Assembly: GCA_905147135.1 (NCBI GenBank)
Contig: LR990046.1
Coordinates: forward strand, 13,174,501 to 13,238,500
Direction: 5' to 3'
Length of the DNA: 64,000 nt
Source: Blastobasis lacticolella
Lineage: Eukaryota; Arthropoda; Insecta; Lepidoptera; Blastobasidae
Shown here: piece after piece, positions 1 to 12,400 of the stretch
How the letters are laid out: every line of letters starts with the position of its first letter
Position numbering within the stretch: the stretch's first letter is position 1
Program-made: the position numbers and the translations under genes
Notes under the pieces: model-generated
Databases searched by the model: none
The model's input: only the letters and a program-made list of their open reading frames with translations
What the model was told of the DNA's origin: nothing

Positions 1-169
1 GGCCAATTGACAGTTTGTTAACAGTTTGTCAAATCTCCAATTAACGGCCGATTAATGTAATTTTGGGTTTCCGGAAAGCTTTTTTTTAAGTTAACTGTAT
101 GTTATCGTCTTGTTATTTTAATTAGCAAAAATCGACCAATTAACAGATTGTCAAAATAAATTATATCCG

Positions 170-620
170 ATTTTCTTGGTCTAGGTCTAGGTCCAGGTAC
201 TAGTTTTGGTCCAAGACAAAGCCCAGGTCGAGGGTCCAGGTTCTGGTCCAGGACCATGACCAAAACTGGAACAGGTATCTGAACCAATGCCAGGACCAGG
301 ACGTACCTACACCTGGACCTGAATATGAGATTGGTCATGAACCAGAACCAAGACCTGGACCTGGTATTTGTCTTGGGTCCGAACAAGGACCTTGATCACA
401 ATTTGAGCTTGAACCAGAACTAGGACCTAGACCAGTGCCAGCACATAGACCATAAACAATAGCTGGACCATGACCTGGTCCGGGGCCAGGACCTGGACCT
501 GGAACAGGACTCGAACCAGTATCTGAACTTAAACCTAGATCTAGACCTGAACCTGGACTAGGACTACTTTGTCTGAACTTGGTGTTGGATCAGAACTAAA
601 ACCTGAACCTAGTCTTGGTC
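170..620. repeat. Degenerate hexamer minisatellite (CCAGGT/ACCTGG-like)
   Basis: About 450 bp dominated by six-base steps such as CCAGGA, ACCTGG and GAACCA with many substitutions. The minus-strand open frame across it is a by-product of the six-base period and encodes only an Arg/Pro/Val/Leu repeat. Confidence 0.75.
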
Positions 621-639
621 TTGCAGGATTTAACTAATG

Positions 640-858
640 GGATTATTGGGAGAAACTCACTGAATCGATAGCCGATGGGGCGGATGTTGTTGAGTGGCGA
701 GCTGGATGGCTTCCCAAGAGATGGACGGACGACCACCTTAGGGTCCTAGGGAGCCGATGGATGCAAGATAACAGAGTCCACCGGAGTGTAAGCCGTAGGA
801 GGCCTGTATTCAGCAGTGGACTCGGACCTACCTACCTGCCTAAAGATAATGATGATGG
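640..858 (+). mobile_element. RTE-type LINE 3' end fragment
   Basis: Decayed coding remnant with RWTDDHLRVLGSRWMQ, matching the C-terminus of RTE-clade retrotransposons such as the copy near 43000, followed by an (ATG)n-like tail. No open frame spans it. Confidence 0.7.
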
Positions 859-1129
859 GATTACTGACACACTGGAACCCGTGACCCTATAACATAAATA
901 TTGTTATAAGTTCTCCTTTCGCGCGAGTAGGCGGAGACTGGCTGGGCTAGGTGGGATCTAGTTGCGTCTAGGCAGCGGGTGGTGGCTGGGTAGGCTGGGC
1001 GGGGTGCGGGGCGAGACGGCGTCCCCTCCCAGCCTGCCCCGCCGCCAGCACCGTGGCATAGCGAGGCCGCAGGAACGGGTGGATTGCGCAACGGCCAGCA
1101 GATGTGTCGTGCTGTTAATCTACCATACC

Positions 1130-1440
1130 TACATATTTTTTATTTATTTTTATGTATTTATTTATTTTTATTTAGGTAGTATAATGCCCGTGACGTACTC
1201 AAACAATGGGCCCACAGAATACCAGCGCTGTGAGTCGTTTCTTGCGCCTCACAGCACATGCTGAGTGGGTACCATTTGCACTAGCCGCTGCGGCACCGAC
1301 AGTGTCATGGGAGACTACATATTGTCTTCATTAAAATATTTTAAATGTTAATGTGTCCTTTGTATGTAATTGTAACTGTTATTGTGTCGTGGTGTGCTAT
1401 GTGTAATAAATGTATTTTCTTTCTTTCTTCTTCTTTCTCT
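1130..1440 (+). other. AT-rich simple sequence and retroposon-like 3' tail
   Basis: TATTT-rich low-complexity DNA is followed by a stretch ending in AATAAATGTATTTTC and a TTTC run, resembling a LINE or SINE 3' end. No coding content was recognised. Confidence 0.35.
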
Positions 1441-1973
1441 GTATATTTTTTTCGATACTTTTCGATTTTACACGAAAACTATAGAATCGCTATCAGTTTC
1501 ATTTAAAAGTTGAATATCACATTCGATTTTGGCTTTAAAATTCCCCTAGGGACAGAGTCAAATCAATGCGTTACAAACAAAACATAAATGAGTGAATGAA
1601 TGTGACTGATTTTAGCAGGGGTAGCCAGACAAAAAAATGTATTACCTGTTAATGATCGATTGGTTAATTTTAAGTTGAAGTTGGCCTTTCAGAAACCCAC
1701 AGTGGTTTAACAGCTTGTTAAATGTGACAGTCTGCCAGCTAATCAATGATTTGACATACGTTTTAGAAACCGGGTGTATGTTTACTACTGGGGACTTTTT
1801 GGTGTTCCCGACCCCACTATTTTTACCACTACTCATGCAACTTAATCTGCACAGGCTTACGCACGCACACGCAAAGTCATACGGAGCGCTGTGATTAGTC
1901 AATCGGTCACTATCACATACACACATTGCGTTGCGTGTGTGCTGTAAATCCTCTCTGAATTTACATTTACGCT

Positions 1974-2040
1974 AAATATTAATATCGACAGGAATTCGAT
2001 TTTGTCAATCAAAATCGAATTCCTGTCGATATTAATATTT
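1974..2040. repeat. Perfect 31-bp inverted repeat, 5-nt loop
   Basis: Left arm 1974-2004 and right arm 2010-2040 are exact reverse complements, separated by TCAAT. The arm core is GACAGGAATTCGATTTTG. It could be a palindromic MITE end or a small hairpin RNA source; nothing else marks its identity. Confidence 0.9.
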
Positions 2041-2223
2041 CGATAAAATTCTAACTATTATTATGGTATTTATTATTTAATAATAATGAATTGAAAATGT
2101 TATTATATTGAGGGGGGTGAGGCGGGGTTCAAGGACGCGTAGAGAGGAGATAGAGAGAGTAGGGGTACGGTAGATTTATCGTAGGGGTATGGCAGGAATA
2201 TGTCAGGAGTACGATAGTGTGTG

Positions 2224-2456
2224 ACGTCCTGAGTTGTTCAGTGGTTAACATGCTAGTTTGCCATACAAGAAGTTGCGGGTTCGTTTCCCGGCCGGGCAGA
2301 AATTAAATAATGAATTTTAATTTCTGTAACGGGTCTGGGTGTTCTATGTCTAATAAGTATGTATTTAAAAAAAAAGGTACTATATCAATTATCTAGCACC
2401 CATAATACAAGCTTTGCTCAGTTTAGGGCTAGATGGCGCTGTGTGAATTTGTCTAC
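2224..2456 (+). mobile_element. tRNA-derived SINE (family A, copy 1)
   Basis: tRNA-like head with A-box (GTTCAGTGGTTAACATG) and B-box (GGGTTCGTTTCCC), then a body with GGGTCTGGGTGTTCTATG and a 3' part ending GGCGCTGTGTGAATTTG. A second copy lies in reverse at 27684-27918 over the full length, which defines the family. Confidence 0.85.
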
Positions 2457-3249
2457 AATTAGGTATTTATTTTATTTTAGTGTTAAGGTAACTGCATCAT
2501 ACCTCTACCCCACCTGTACCCCACCCGTGCCCCTGCTGTGCCCCTACTAAAAACTAATATCAAAATCGGTCCGCAATTGACGAAAATTTCAAGGAACACA
2601 CGTACCTACAATAAAAGAACATTCAATCGAAATAAGAATCTTCTCCTTTTTTGATGTAAATTCTACTATTCTACAAACATATTATATCGATAAACAAAAT
2701 AATTATTTGATAAGGTCGGTTCATGTGCACAGCAAGGTGTCCTTGAGCGCGGGTGAATATTTTTCGTAAAATATTGATAAATACATGGTTTTTAGACTTA
2801 ACGGTGAAATGAAATCACCCCTTTTGTTTTAGAAGTCTGTTTGTTATCTTCTTGCTCGCAATTAACTATTGCGCAAGATGGCATATTTTTAACATTTTAG
2901 GCTCAGCTTTTTGATGCGCACTCCGTTGAATTCCGAAAGAGACTGACGGCGCGTTCGCGCCTTTTGAAGGAAATTAGCCCATTTGCGCATAGTTGTGGCG
3001 CGACTGCACCGCCTACTTAGCTTTTCTAACTACTTATTTATTTTTCTATGGTTCTGACCATTTCTTCTTAGGTCATAGGTATTACCTTTCTTTTCATATT
3101 AGCGGTCTTTTTTAAGTTGATTTCACTCAAAAGCATGGCTGAAATTATATCGATTTGGCCTCAAACCCGTTGAAGGCTTTAATGGAATTACCTATGACTT
3201 AACAGAAGATTTTCATCTTATGACCGAAGTTAAGAAATGACGAAAACTA
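2457..3249. other. Non-coding stretch, nothing recognised
   Basis: No exon, ORF or repeat was recognised. This region would be intronic or 3' flanking sequence of the ITIH-like gene. Confidence 0.4.
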
Positions 3250-3353
3250 CTGAAAAGTACTTATTCAATGGAGTATTCGACCGCATCGTCACTTACCACC
3301 AGGTGAGATGGCGGTCAAATTCCTGGATAGTCTAAAAATAAATTTAAAAAAAA
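3250..3353 (+). mobile_element. Jockey-type LINE 3' tail abutting exon 14
   Basis: The segment GCATCGTCACTTACC..AGGTGAGATGGCGG and the following A-run match the 3' end of the Jockey-type LINE at about 32715-32785. Its poly-A ends next to the exon 14 donor (3354-3359). Confidence 0.75.
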
Positions 3354-3359
3354 ACTTAC

Positions 3360-3447
3360 TCAGCAAGTCGACGGACTCTGCATCCACCACGTTGGTGGCA
3401 TTTGGCTTCACCACCACCAGCGACGTCAGCGGCGTCACGAACGAGTA
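3360..3447 (-). CDS. ITIH-like exon 14 (last exon visible)
   Basis: The acceptor CCCCCGCAG and donor GA|GTAAGT bracket 88 nt. It encodes YSFVTPLTSLVVVKP, the signature that closes the conserved core in this family. Only the first few intron bases are unique before a LINE poly-A tail begins at about 3353. The next exon is not in the window. Confidence 0.8.
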
Positions 3448-6400
3448 CTGCGGGGGACGGAGTCTTTTTAGATTTGGCTCGATCTTTAATGGAATGGATT
3501 CTAAGGAATGGAACCCGTTGCTTGTGAATCTGGTCTCTGAATAGTATAATAAATTCATTTCTTTGAAACCTATAGGTACATGATGCTACACATAATCGGG
3601 GTTAAATTTTTATATTCAAGGACTTAGCAACTGCCAGTCATTTATTTCTGAGAAACGACACTAAAAGCCCCCTTGGATTAACCCTATGTTGGTCCTTACA
3701 GAGTTATCGCGAGAAACGATAAAACATTTATAATTGGAATTATGTTATAACAATAAAAATATAGGATTAAGCCCTGAAAACATCCCGTCACTTGGTAACA
3801 ACTACAACTTATATTGTTAAGCAAAGTAATCTGGACACTGGGCACCTTCAAGGCATGCTTAATACTTTTTTTAATTTCATACGGTAAGCAAACAGGCAAG
3901 CGGGCAAACTGATAAAAGTGGTCTCCGCTGCCCATAGACATTATCAACACCAGCCAGGGGTATTGCCAATGCGTTGCTCACCTCTATAACATGTTTCTTT
4001 GGTAGCATAAAGGCAAATGCCACTCCACTGCCAAAGCCACAGTAACCAAATTCCTACCCTATGGAGCTTTGTAAACCTTACTCACCGACAGGAACACAAT
4101 ACTATTTTAAAAAGTATTATTTGGCTGTGAGGTGGAGGTTCTGCCTCAGCCTGGCGACGCCAATTCCAACTGGACATCCCGCTACGCCATATATCTCTTA
4201 GGTACCTACGTACATACCTACATATACACTCACGCTCGTATCTCATAGGGGGAAGGAGAGGTATATCTTTGGTATCTTTCCAAAAACCTTGATTACGTCT
4301 CATTCAGTACCTTCAACGCAATGTCCAACGCAGTGGCTTTTTTGGCGGGCGCTTTCTCGTCGGCGGCGTCGCGCGCGTCCAGCAGCTGCTGCACGGTGAG
4401 GAACGCCCACAGCCGCTCCAGCGGCAGCCACTGCTCGGACCCGCGGGACACGGGGGACGACACCTCGTAACGTTCCTGGGGAAATGCGGTCATTGTGGCT
4501 TCTTTCAAAATTTGGTTGAGTATTACGTAAATGAAGGTTGAGAACAGGATAAAGGAAGACTCACGCTATACCTTGCAGAGTCCAAGCCGAGTCACGGCCT
4601 TAGCACGGTCATATAATATCCCGTATATTTTGTACGAGCTGCGCCCGCGATTTCAGAATGTTTGGTATGCAATGTATTTCGCAACACTATGGTCTCGTGA
4701 ATGAGCTTTTACTTTGGATTTGAAAGTTCAGTCGCGTCGGTTCGCACAATAAATTGTGAAGCAAAGTGGTTTGTGCAAGTAGTCTTTATAATTTCGACTG
4801 TAAAACAGTGTTATTTCGCCGAGGCTCTCCTCGTTTGGTGGTGGAACGAAGTTTGAGGTTTTGTTATCCGAAAGGTATCTGTTAACAACCCGTATATTTT
4901 TTATGGATACGCTCATGTTATACCGAGGGGCTATCGAATGGCGGCCGAGCAATGACAGAGCCCATTTAGCCCCGCAGCGACACCGCCGATCTCCAATAGC
5001 ATGATCCCCCCTCTGGAATGGGTTCTCCCTTATTTGAAATAACGTTTGATATAATCTCACTTTGTATAATATCAGTTGGTATAAAGTCGTTTGTCATAAT
5101 TATTCATTTGACCTAAAATTTGTCATAAAAATGTTTAGCATAAAGATACAATACACATCAATTTATTTGATATAATAATTGTATCCTCTTTGTCCCCCAG
5201 TTTACATATGTTTTACGGTGCTGTCAGTTATGGAAACATCCTAATTTACTCTTTCGACTCGACAGCACTATTAAACAATCATTAACGATGTTCCTAAATT
5301 TAAATTTCGATGACAATGCTTGGGCCCAGGCCTCTCTACCCATCAGGTTTGGTGGTCTGGGCATCAGAAAAATTTCAAGTATTTCTTTACCTGCTTTCCT
5401 GTCCTCTGTACACAGCACGTGTATGTTGGTAGATAAGATTTTGGGCACGTCTACCAACGCGTGTGAGGTGGCATATATGACAGAGGCCAGGAATTCATGG
5501 ACTTTAGCTTGCCCGAGCACTGAATATCCGTCTACCCCTTCGTCGCAGAAACTGTGGGACGAGCCGCTCTGCAGGTTGGTGCGGGATTATCTGGTTAATA
5601 CGTCAACCGATCCTGCAGTGCGTGCCCGCCTCCTAGCTGTCGGCGAATGGGAGTCAGGTCTATGGCTTCAGACACTTCCATTATCCACCATTGGCACCCT
5701 GCTGGATAGTTCTACATTTAGAGTTGCCATGCCCTTCGCCTTGGTGTTCCCTTCGTGGCCCGTCATGAATGCAGTTGTGGCCATGCAGTGTCACAACTTG
5801 GGCATCACGGGTTGTCGTGTTGCAGGAGCGCCGGGCGCTTTTCACGGCATGCAGAACTGAACGACATCATCCGCCGGGCCTTTACCACTGCTGGTTCTCC
5901 CGCCATCCTGGAACCAAATGGACTGGCGAGAGACGACGGAAAAAGGCCCGACGGTATGACACTCGTGCCTTGGAAGATGGGTCGGTCTTTGGTTTGGGAC
6001 GCTACCTGCGTCGATACCCTTGCACCGTCACATATTCCATCCACGGGTGTCAATGCCGGTTCCGCTGCCGCTTCGGCAGAAAATTTCAAACGGCGCAAAT
6101 ATGCTGGCCTCAGCGGATATCATCTATTTGCGCCGTTTGGCGTAGAAACGCTTGGGCCGTGGGGACCAGGCGCTCATACTCTCTTTAAAGAGTTGTCTAA
6201 GCGCCTGGTTAACACTTTGCATGACCAAAAGGCTGGCCAATACCTTGGCCAAAGGATTAGCCTCGCGATACAGCGAGGCAATGCGGCCAGCCTTTTGGAA
6301 ACAATACCTTTAACAAGGGACTTGGGGCAAGTTTTTTATTTAATTTTATTTTATAATTTAGTATTAGCTTTATTTAATTTATTTCCGTCATGTAAATATT

Positions 6401-9400
6401 TCTTTTAACATAAATAAAATAATTGTATGTCCTAATATTTATTTGACGTACTCTTTGTTTGTCCTAATGTTTAAATTATCTAACACTATTGGCCAAATCA
6501 TTCAAAGGCCAAAACTTTCGAAAAAAAAGTTCGACAGAATTTTAATCAATTTATTAGCGAATAACGCCTGTTAATTGGTTCGCGGTTGTTCATAACAACT
6601 AACATGCTCGTCGCTTCGCTCCTCGCAACCTAACCCCTCTGTAACCTAACGACGTTTCTGATATATTCGGTTATATAGTAGTCTGGTCCCCATCCTTCCC
6701 ACTTCCAATTAATAAAGTTCAAAGTCGTGATTTTAGATACTTGGTCATGATCCATAGTGAAATCTATTAAATTTATTTATAGTGTCTGTGTCTATAACAA
6801 ATTTTATGCTGTGTAATTTTGTAGGCCAAGGCAGAATAGCAGGCCCGTAGGCACCTTCGCGTATCTGCGGAACTGAGCTTTGGCCTCTTTAGCGTTTAGT
6901 GTTTATATAATTTTTTTTTTTCTGGTTTAATTTATTTTAATTTTATGTAAATTTTTTTTATGTCTCAGCTAAATGCTAATAAATACATTTTTTTTATTAC
7001 ATTATCCTAAATAAATATTATGTAAAATAAACAATTTATTACATTATTATTATGTCAAATGAATAATATGTCAAATAAGTGATAGAACAAACGTCTTTAT
7101 AACAAGTGCATATTATGTCAAACAAAAATTATTATGTTTAACGTTGTTAGAAAAGTGAGATTATTTCAAACGTTGTTATTTCAACCAAAGGAGAACCTCT
7201 GGAATGACGTCACTACATGCATTTCGGATATTCTGTGAAGTCATTCGAGAGAGTGGTATCATGCGATTGGAGATCGGCGGTACCATTGGTTACCACGGTT
7301 GCCCCTCGGTATAGCATAAGCGTGTCCATACAAAAACGGGATTTTAGTGGAGTTTCGCGCTATGGCCGAGACTCGGTTCGGATAGCATTTCAATAGCGTG
7401 AGTGAGTCATCCTTTCTACGGAATTTATAAGGTGTAAATAAATTAATTATTCTTTATGTGGACCAACCCTGTTGTCAACAGTGCTGACGCCACGCTCGCC
7501 GTAGACGAGCGGCGCGAAGTCCTCGCCTTGGTAGCGGCCCGCCACCACTGCTTCCGAGCCCGCGTACAGTGTGCGGAATACCTGCTTCGTCACCGAGTCC
7601 TCCTTGATCTAAATCAAAGAAAAGTTATGAGTACCAAATGTTGGGTATTTTTTGTTTTAAATAGGTATGTTTGGTTTGGGCATACTTGTTAGTCATCGCG
7701 TTACTCTTTAGTCACAGTTTACTAAATCGAGTTAAAATTTACGTTAATCCATTAAGATCGTAGTTCGGAATCTATTACATACCACTACGACATGGAATAT
7801 GGCACCACAACTAAATCTTTCACAAATTTTCACTTTTTACCTGTTCCTTGGGGTAGACGAAGTGCACGTTGGTGAGCAGCGGCGACGCCACCTCGCGATA
7901 GAAGTCGCGCAGCTGCAGCGCCGCGTCCGCCGCCTCGTAGATGTGCCGCATGAAGCCCTCGTTGCGCAGCGACAGCTTGCGCAGGAACTCGCGGTTCGCG
8001 TTCTCGCCTGAAGCATGGAAATACTCATAGAAGCTATGTCGTGTAGGCTAAATGCCGACGATTGAAAATAGTCTATTTATTAGAGTAGTACCTATATTCA
8101 GAAAGAAGTCGAGAGGAAGAGGAAGGCCAAGATTTGAATATTGGAAGGACGTGAAGGAAAAAGTTAGCGCCGGGGATTAAAATGAGAGGACTTGGTAGCT
8201 GACTGGTGTGCACGTAATATGACGTCGTTAAATACTGGGAAGTGCTTTGTGATCTCTGTTACTCGCAAAAAACATGGCTTTTAACAATTATACTATCGCC
8301 AATACTATCTACAACGTAAATTTGTGGCAAACGATTTAGGAGTGTATTTTGATAATAAACTATCCTTTGTTCACCATTACGAACACATTGTTAACAAGGG
8401 TATGCGTACTCTGGGTTTCATTTACAGGTCCACCAAAGAATTTAAGGGCACTCATTCTGTAATATATTTATATAATGCGCTTGTCAGGACTATTCTTGAA
8501 TATAATTCTGTAATGTGGTCTCCTTTCTATGGGGTTAAAGTGCGCGTATTGAGGGAGTTCAGCGGAAACTTCTCAATAGGCTTTGCTACCGGCGCCACGT
8601 AGGCAGACAGTTACGCTCTTATGCTGTGTTTCGTAGTAATTCCCTGGAAACAAGTCGCAATTGCAACGATTTGGTCACGCTTTATAGAATTGTCCACAAC
8701 TATTATGACTGTCCAGCGCTCCTCTCTTTTTTAAACTTTAATACACGCTATAAATCACGTAAACCTAGTCAGAAACTTTTTGCCCTTCAAGTTTACTCGA
8801 ATAATACATCATATTATAACCCAGTAGTCAGTATTTGTCGCCAATACAATGAAGCGGTTCGAAAACACTCGTCACTTGACATATTCACCCGAGTTTAGCA
8901 AAATTTAACAATAATATGTTTGCTTGGTATTTGTATTTGGGAAAAATATTTTGAGTTTTGTAGTAGTTAACCAATCCTTACTACTAACAATATTTTAGAA
9001 ATACTTTATAGTCCCTTCCCTTAACTGAAAAAAGATCCACTTCCGGAAACAAGCACCATCTTTTAGTATGTTGTTAAGTATGTTATTCTGAATAAAAAAC
9101 AGTCTGGAGACAATCTCTAATGTGCTTGGATCTCCAGCTGTGACGTCTCCAACATGGCCGCCGCCGCGTTTTGAAATTTGCACTTAAAAACGAGTGTATT
9201 GCACTCGGAATGATGCGTAGGGTATCAAACTACGCAGAATAAAGAGTACTACAATATTGTCCTTACACACAACCGTATAAATATGATGGTTTCAGAGATA
9301 TTCAAAATCATATTAAAATTTTACAAAAAATTCTTTCGTTTTTATTTTTTAACAACTTACCTGATAACTTTAGAGCAAAATAATGTACTAAGAAAATAAA

Positions 9401-12400
9401 GGCACTTTAAACTATTATTTATAACTTATAACTACAAGCTATATTAAACTATTTTTATAATCTCAATCGGTCAATAAAGAAGCGAGATTTTGTAATTTTT
9501 CCCTAGCAACGGGCACCATTTGAAGCGCCATACGATTGTTTTAATTTGCGTAAAATGCGTGATTAATGACTTTAAATAAAAAACAATGAGTTTGTGGCGA
9601 CATCTATCGCTCTACTGCTCAAATAGGGAAGACTCAACGATACCCACATTACGAGTACACGAACACAAGGTTGGCAAGCATCCGCACATAGATGGCGCTA
9701 ACAATCCTACATCGCGCTAGAGAAATGTGCCAACTTCCACGGCATATATACAACTTCCGACGATCAACTGTCGGGCCCTTGGTCCCCTGGTCACAACACC
9801 CGGCCAGGTGGGTAATTACCCTTTTCTCCCTTCTCACCATCTTCGCTTGCCAACACTGGCGGCAACCTTATCCTGCACCGCCAAAGTGGTGACCCCGACG
9901 TGATCCTTACGTCTTCCCTACCGAACTACCTACGCTACCTTGACCATAGGCGGCACGGACGCGTGCTTACTGTCTCGACCCTCGACTGCACGGACGCGTG
10001 CTACCTGATCGCTCATCTGCGACCTCTCTCACTGTCCCCACTCAGTCTCGACTATAGACTTGGGAACAGCAACGCTTCGGCACTGCTCACGCTAGAGCTT
10101 CGCCACGACTCACCGCATCGCCACACTGACTACGCTACTCTAGTCAGCTTCAACACGACTCACCGCATCGCCACACTGACTACGCTACTCTAGTCAGCTT
10201 CAACGCTTCTCGCTTCAGTATCGACCTCCAGTCTCCGGAGGGAGTACTGTGGCGACATCTATCGCTCTACTGCTCAAATAGGGAAGACTCAACGATACTC
10301 ACATTACGAGTACACGAACACAAGGTTGGCAAGCATCCGCACATAGATGGCGCTAACAATCCTATATCGCGCTAGAGAAATGTGCCAACTTCCACGGCAT
10401 ATATACAACTTCCGACGATCAACTGTCGGGCCCTTGGTCCCCTGGTCATAACACCCGGCCAGGTGGGTAAATTACCCTTTTCTCCCTTCTCACCATCTTC
10501 GCTTGCCAACACTGGCGGCAACCTTATCCTGCACCGCCAAAAGTTTAGGTAATCTGTATGTAAAATAAACGTATTATGAAAAGTAATCTTGGCGTTAATG
10601 TCCCGGTTGTGCTCTCGAGAACGAGGGCCCGGGGTCCGCCTTAACCATAATCTGGGATTTGGCGATCAGGTAATTACAATGGAGAGGACTACCATCTGAC
10701 CTTCGTGACCCTGCTACCAGGGGAAATTGACCAGATTGGATTGAAGTTGATTGGACGTTACAAATTCAGTTGCCGGAATTTGCAGGTTTCATCACGATAT
10801 TTTCCCTCACCGTAAGAGCATCGGGTAGAATTCAACTAATGTACATAACTGAGAAAAGGCTCATTGGTACATAGCCGCAGCGGGATTCGAACCCGGCACC
10901 TCTCGCTTACGAGATAAATACTCAACCGCCCGGCTACCGACGCTCATATGTAAAATAAACGTATTATGTTATATGTAATAAATCAACGTATTACATTATA
11001 TTAAATATAGTTCGGATTTATCCTTGCATGCGCAAGAAGTGTTGAGTTTAGTTCATATTTCACGTACCAACATTTTGTGCACCACTTTTTACACTTATTC
11101 TTTCTGACAGTTCTTTGGAATTGACGCTAGCATCACGTACTGTCTTCCAAAACCGTTGATATTATTTTGCCATCCCAAGTGTCTTTATTCAAACAGTGGG
11201 TCTAAATTTGGGTCTGGTTTGCCGCTCTTTTTACATGTTAGAGTGCGACTTGCGTTGGAGGAATATTTATCCTTTGTGTCACTTGTGAACTACAAATTCT
11301 TTAATTAACGTGGATTCATAACTAATTTAACACGGTTTCATCCCACAAGAGTATGCTTGGATACATACAAGCAAAACTAAAAGCAAACTGCAAGATGACG
11401 ATTGGTACAGGATCCTCTAGGTCAGGACAATAGTCAAGCGGGACTTGATGAACGCTGAACCGGACTCATTAGGAACATTGCTTGCCAGTTTCTTTCTGCC
11501 TCTGGCCAGCCAATACCCGTCCTGAAGGAGATGTCAGGCACGCTGTATAAAGGCGTGTCAGCGTACATTCAAAAGGTCATCGTGGCTGAAATTATGGACA
11601 ACTGCATTTTGGGCCTAGACTTCATGAAGAAACATAACTGCAAAATCTGGATTGAATGAAAAGTTGGATGAAAAAGTGCCGATCAACCTCAGATTTGGCG
11701 AAAACTAAGAATAGTTCTGCTGTTATCAAACTTCTTGATAGATGCAAAGGAAGCCTAAGTTTTTCGCAGAGCATGATTGCCAAGAGATTTGCTTCGCTTC
11801 GTGGATATCTTCTTTTCCCAAGATGGAAGTTTTGGAAGGACTTCGCTAGTTCAACACAGGATCGACACTGGAAGCGAAAGTCGTTCACCAGTCGACTCAG
11901 TCAAGAAGAAAGATGGCAGCACACGTTTTATGTGGACTACCGACGATTAAATGACATTACAAAGAAGGACAATCCTGCCACACAATGCCTCGTATCGACG
12001 ACACATTGGATACCCTGAGTGGCATGCACTGGTTCTCAACGTTGGATCTTAAGTCTGGCTATTGGCATCCTCATCCAAAGAATAAGGATGAGTTTTCAAC
12101 AGGAAAAGGACTATGACAGATCAATGTTATGCCTTTCGGACTTTGCAACGCACCTGCCACTTTCGAAAGACTCATAGAATATGTACGGACAGGATTAATG
12201 AAAGATGCCTGCCTGGTCTATTTAGATGATGTCATTATCATGGGTCGCGATTTTTAGGATCTTTTGCGCAATTTGGAACAAGTCTTATAGAAAATAAAAG
12301 CTGCCGACCTGACGTTATACCCAAAGAAATGCCATCTATTTAGGAGCAAACTCAACTGAGTAACTACCTCGGTCATATCGTCACCAGTGAGGGTATCTAA

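Larger units (their letters stand above)
9593..10541 (+). mobile_element. TRIM: miniature LTR retrotransposon, complete with TSD
   Basis: Two near-identical LTRs (9593-9885 and 10248-10541) flank an internal region of only about 362 bp. Directly after the 5' LTR comes a primer-binding-site-like TGGTGACCCCGAC; directly before the 3' LTR is a purine-rich tract (GGAGGGAGTA). The flanks AGTT at 9589-9592 and 10542-10545 form a 4-bp TSD. No gag or pol is present, so it must have moved using another element's enzymes. Confidence 0.88.

Noticed and set aside
102..386. 94-codon minus-strand ORF
   Set aside because: By-product of the six-base repeat, which keeps several frames open; no domain.
861..1264. 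Overlapping ORFs on both strands near 1 kb
   Set aside because: Short, compositionally biased, no recognisable motif, and not compatible with ITIH exons.
4082..4303. 73-codon minus-strand ORF next to exon 13
   Set aside because: It lies in intron 13 downstream of the donor at 4310-4309 and overlaps the dispersed repeat.
5085..7160. CRISPR-like spaced repeats
   Set aside because: The ten-base motif is degenerate and the spacing irregular, and the setting is a eukaryotic transposon.
10860..10946. tRNA gene candidate (minus strand)
   Set aside because: A and B boxes are present, but the sequence is the head of a SINE flanked by target-site duplications and has no sound acceptor stem.
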